64,000 nucleotides of DNA, from assembly GCA_019400425.1 (NCBI GenBank), contig JAFREE010000046.1:62001-126000 (forward strand). Reading direction: 5' to 3'. The translations under genes were made by a program, and so were the position numbers. Below are positions 62,567 to 64,000 of the stretch, one piece after another; position 1 is the stretch's first letter; each line of letters starts with the position of its first letter. The notes beneath the pieces are model-generated. The model did not search any database. It was given only the letters and a program-made list of their open reading frames with translations, and was not told the DNA's origin. The stretch is from Hymenochaete sp. R1. Lineage: Eukaryota > Basidiomycota > Agaricomycetes > Hymenochaetales > Hymenochaetaceae.

Positions 62567-62779
62567 CGTGTATGCGGTACGTTGCAACTGGAAAAGATGT
62601 CTCTGAAATTTTGTAGCTCGAAGAAAAGATAGAAATAATAATCGTGGGAACGCGGGGACAAAGCACGGGCGTCGTGGGCAATTGGACGCGCCCAGAGTTC
62701 CTCCAGCTCAGTTACGCAGTACCGACTCCGCCATCCTTCGCCTCGTCTTTTCCGTCCTTCTCTTCGTCTGACGGCAGCC
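62567..62779. promoter_or_regulatory. Divergent promoter, DHS/SEC7
   Basis: 213 bp between divergent start codons, the shortest such gap in the window; a shared promoter is likely. Confidence 0.5.
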
Positions 62780-64000
62780 ATGCAGAGTCAAGGCATCGAG
62801 GACAATGGCTATGACTCTTCTGGTGTAGATAGACCTGAAAAGGCGGAGAATGTCGAGCCACCACAGAGTATCGAACATAGCGTGGATGAGCGGGAACATG
62901 ACAATGGACATCTTACGCCGAATGTCGAAGAAAGACCAACGGAAGCAGAATCAACCCACGAAGAAGGATATGCTACACCAACGCCGGACACTGTCGAGCA
63001 TGTTCGTCCTGAAAGTGTCAACTCGTTGGATTCAACAGAGAAGAATGGACCGGCCGAACTGGAGCATGTTGGTCCTAATGAATCGAGTAATGCGCCTCCC
63101 ACATCGCCGCTCGAAAACCATGTAGTCGAGGATGCTCACGTTCAAGAGGTCGAGGTACCATATTCTAATGGACAGCATCGGGACTCTTCAGCAGCGCCGA
63201 CTCCCATTGAGAAATCACCACCACCTGTTCAATCTACGGAGTCCAGTCATTCTCCTAGGCCAAGCACTCCTCTGACTGCACGTCTTTTCGGCCGTAAGAG
63301 CACGTCGGACTCGGTCCACAGTCCTCCGCCCATTCCAGGACACGCGAGGAAGCTGACAATGTCCCAAGGAAACACTGTTTCAACCGTGCTAATTTCGACT
63401 GCATTGGAAACTATAGCTGCCTCCCGCGAAGCCAAACGTTCTGCGCCATTGAAAGAAGCTGTCGACAAGGCTCTCACCATGCTTAGGGCAGGCGAAGGAG
63501 GGGACAAGCCGCGCGAAATATTCGAACCTCTGAGGCTTGCGTGCGAAACCCAGAACGAGAAACTCCAGATCGCTAGCTTGGACTGTATTTCCAAGTTGAT
63601 TTCGCACTCCTTCTTTCTCGAACCGGACGCTCGCGACAGGGTAATTCACCACATCTCATCCCCGCCTGCATCTCCTTCACTGTCAGCAAAGATGACAGGT
63701 TCCCAGGCCAACCTTGGACAACCCTCCCTTGTGGATATTGTTACCCATACAATAACCGCTTGCCATTCAGAGTCTGCGCCGGATACGGTATCACTACAGA
63801 TCGTCAAAGCCTTATTGGCACTGGTGCTTTCCTCGTCCTTACTTGTTCACCAATCATCTCTACTTAAAGCAGTCCGGACAGTTTACAACATCTTTCTCTT
63901 AAGCCCGGATCCTGTCAACCAAACCGTTGCACAAGGTGGTCTAACACAAATGGTACACCATGTATTCTCAAGAGTGAATCTAAGCAACTTTTCGCGCGGG
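62780..64000 (+). CDS. SEC7: SEC7/BIG-type ARF guanine nucleotide exchange factor, 3' partial
   Basis: The first 407 codons are open to the right edge without an intron. The N-terminal 200 residues are acidic, Ser/Pro-rich and disordered-looking, with SPRPSTPLTARLFGRKS near the end. Then comes a DCB-type helical domain (EAVDKALTMLRAG, PLRLACETQNEKLQIASLDC, ISKLISHSFF, DIVTHTITACHSE, DTVSLQIVKALLALVLSS, VRTVYNIFLLSPDPVNQTVA, GGLTQMVHHVFSR), typical of SEC7/BIG1/2 proteins that activate ARF at the trans-Golgi. The SEC7 catalytic domain lies beyond the window, so the assignment rests on the DCB domain. Confidence 0.87.
   Translation, partial: MQSQGIEDNGYDSSGVDRPEKAENVEPPQSIEHSVDEREHDNGHLTPNVEERPTEAESTHEEGYATPTPDTVEHVRPESVNSLDSTEKNGPAELEHVGPNESSNAPPTSPLENHVVEDAHVQEVEVPYSNGQHRDSSAAPTPIEKSPPPVQSTESSHSPRPSTPLTARLFGRKSTSDSVHSPPPIPGHARKLTMSQGNTVSTVLISTALETIAASREAKRSAPLKEAVDKALTMLRAGEGGDKPREIFEPLRLACETQNEKLQIASLDCISKLISHSFFLEPDARDRVIHHISSPPASPSLSAKMTGSQANLGQPSLVDIVTHTITACHSESAPDTVSLQIVKALLALVLSSSLLVHQSSLLKAVRTVYNIFLLSPDPVNQTVAQGGLTQMVHHVFSRVNLSNFSRG

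Overview
The window is nuclear DNA of a filamentous basidiomycete, most likely an agaricomycete. The evidence is many short introns (about 40-80 nt, GT/AG with TAC/CTAAC-like branch points), close gene packing on both strands, fungal forms of housekeeping genes, an AA9 cellulose-active lytic polysaccharide monooxygenase, and two arrestin-like paralogues. I saw no convincing tRNA, rRNA, CRISPR, plasmid or intact transposon.

Layout. At 1-13 kb there is a glycine/arginine-rich protein cut by the left edge (+), a secreted DUF5695-like protein (+), a Gln/Met/Gly-rich SSXT-like nuclear protein (-), a small three-exon gene (-) and the tRNA adenosine deaminase TAD2 (-). At 14-25 kb there is a ComA/HSA32-type phosphosulfolactate synthase-like gene (-), a YEA4-type nucleotide-sugar transporter with a large loop insertion (-), the SSK1 response regulator (+) and an AA9 LPMO (-). 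At 26-40 kb there is cap-binding protein CBP80 (-), mitochondrial IF-3 (+), a 993-residue mitochondrial protein (-), a mitochondrial FAD/folate carrier (-) and prolyl oligopeptidase (+). At 40-54 kb there is arrestin-like copy 1 (-), eIF2B delta (-), the exoribonuclease RAT1 (+) and a KDM3-type JmjC demethylase with a doubtful 5' half (-). At 57-64 kb there is arrestin-like copy 2 (-), TRAPPC2L (+), deoxyhypusine synthase (-) and the start of a SEC7-type ARF-GEF (+, cut by the right edge).

The genes do not form one pathway. Themes are RNA metabolism and translation (TAD2, CBP80, RAT1, eIF2B delta, DHS, mitochondrial IF-3), secretion and trafficking (SEC7, TRAPPC2L, arrestins, YEA4), stress signalling (SSK1) and extracellular nutrition (AA9). 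Several pairs are divergent with only 200-350 bp between start codons (YEA4/SSK1, CBP80/IF-3, eIF2B delta/RAT1, DHS/SEC7), so shared promoters are likely.

I found no obvious new multi-gene system. The most unusual items are the 120-residue insertion in the YEA4 loop, the mitochondrial-looking ComA homologue with a GC-AG intron, a spliced 124-codon gene hidden downstream of TAD2, unresolved frame conflicts in the 5' half of the JmjC gene, micro-exons of 12-20 nt (one kept in both arrestin paralogues), and a RAT1 first exon that codes only for the start codon. Exon borders were read by eye from splice consensus, frame and family similarity. Where I give a protein length, the exon sum is divisible by three.
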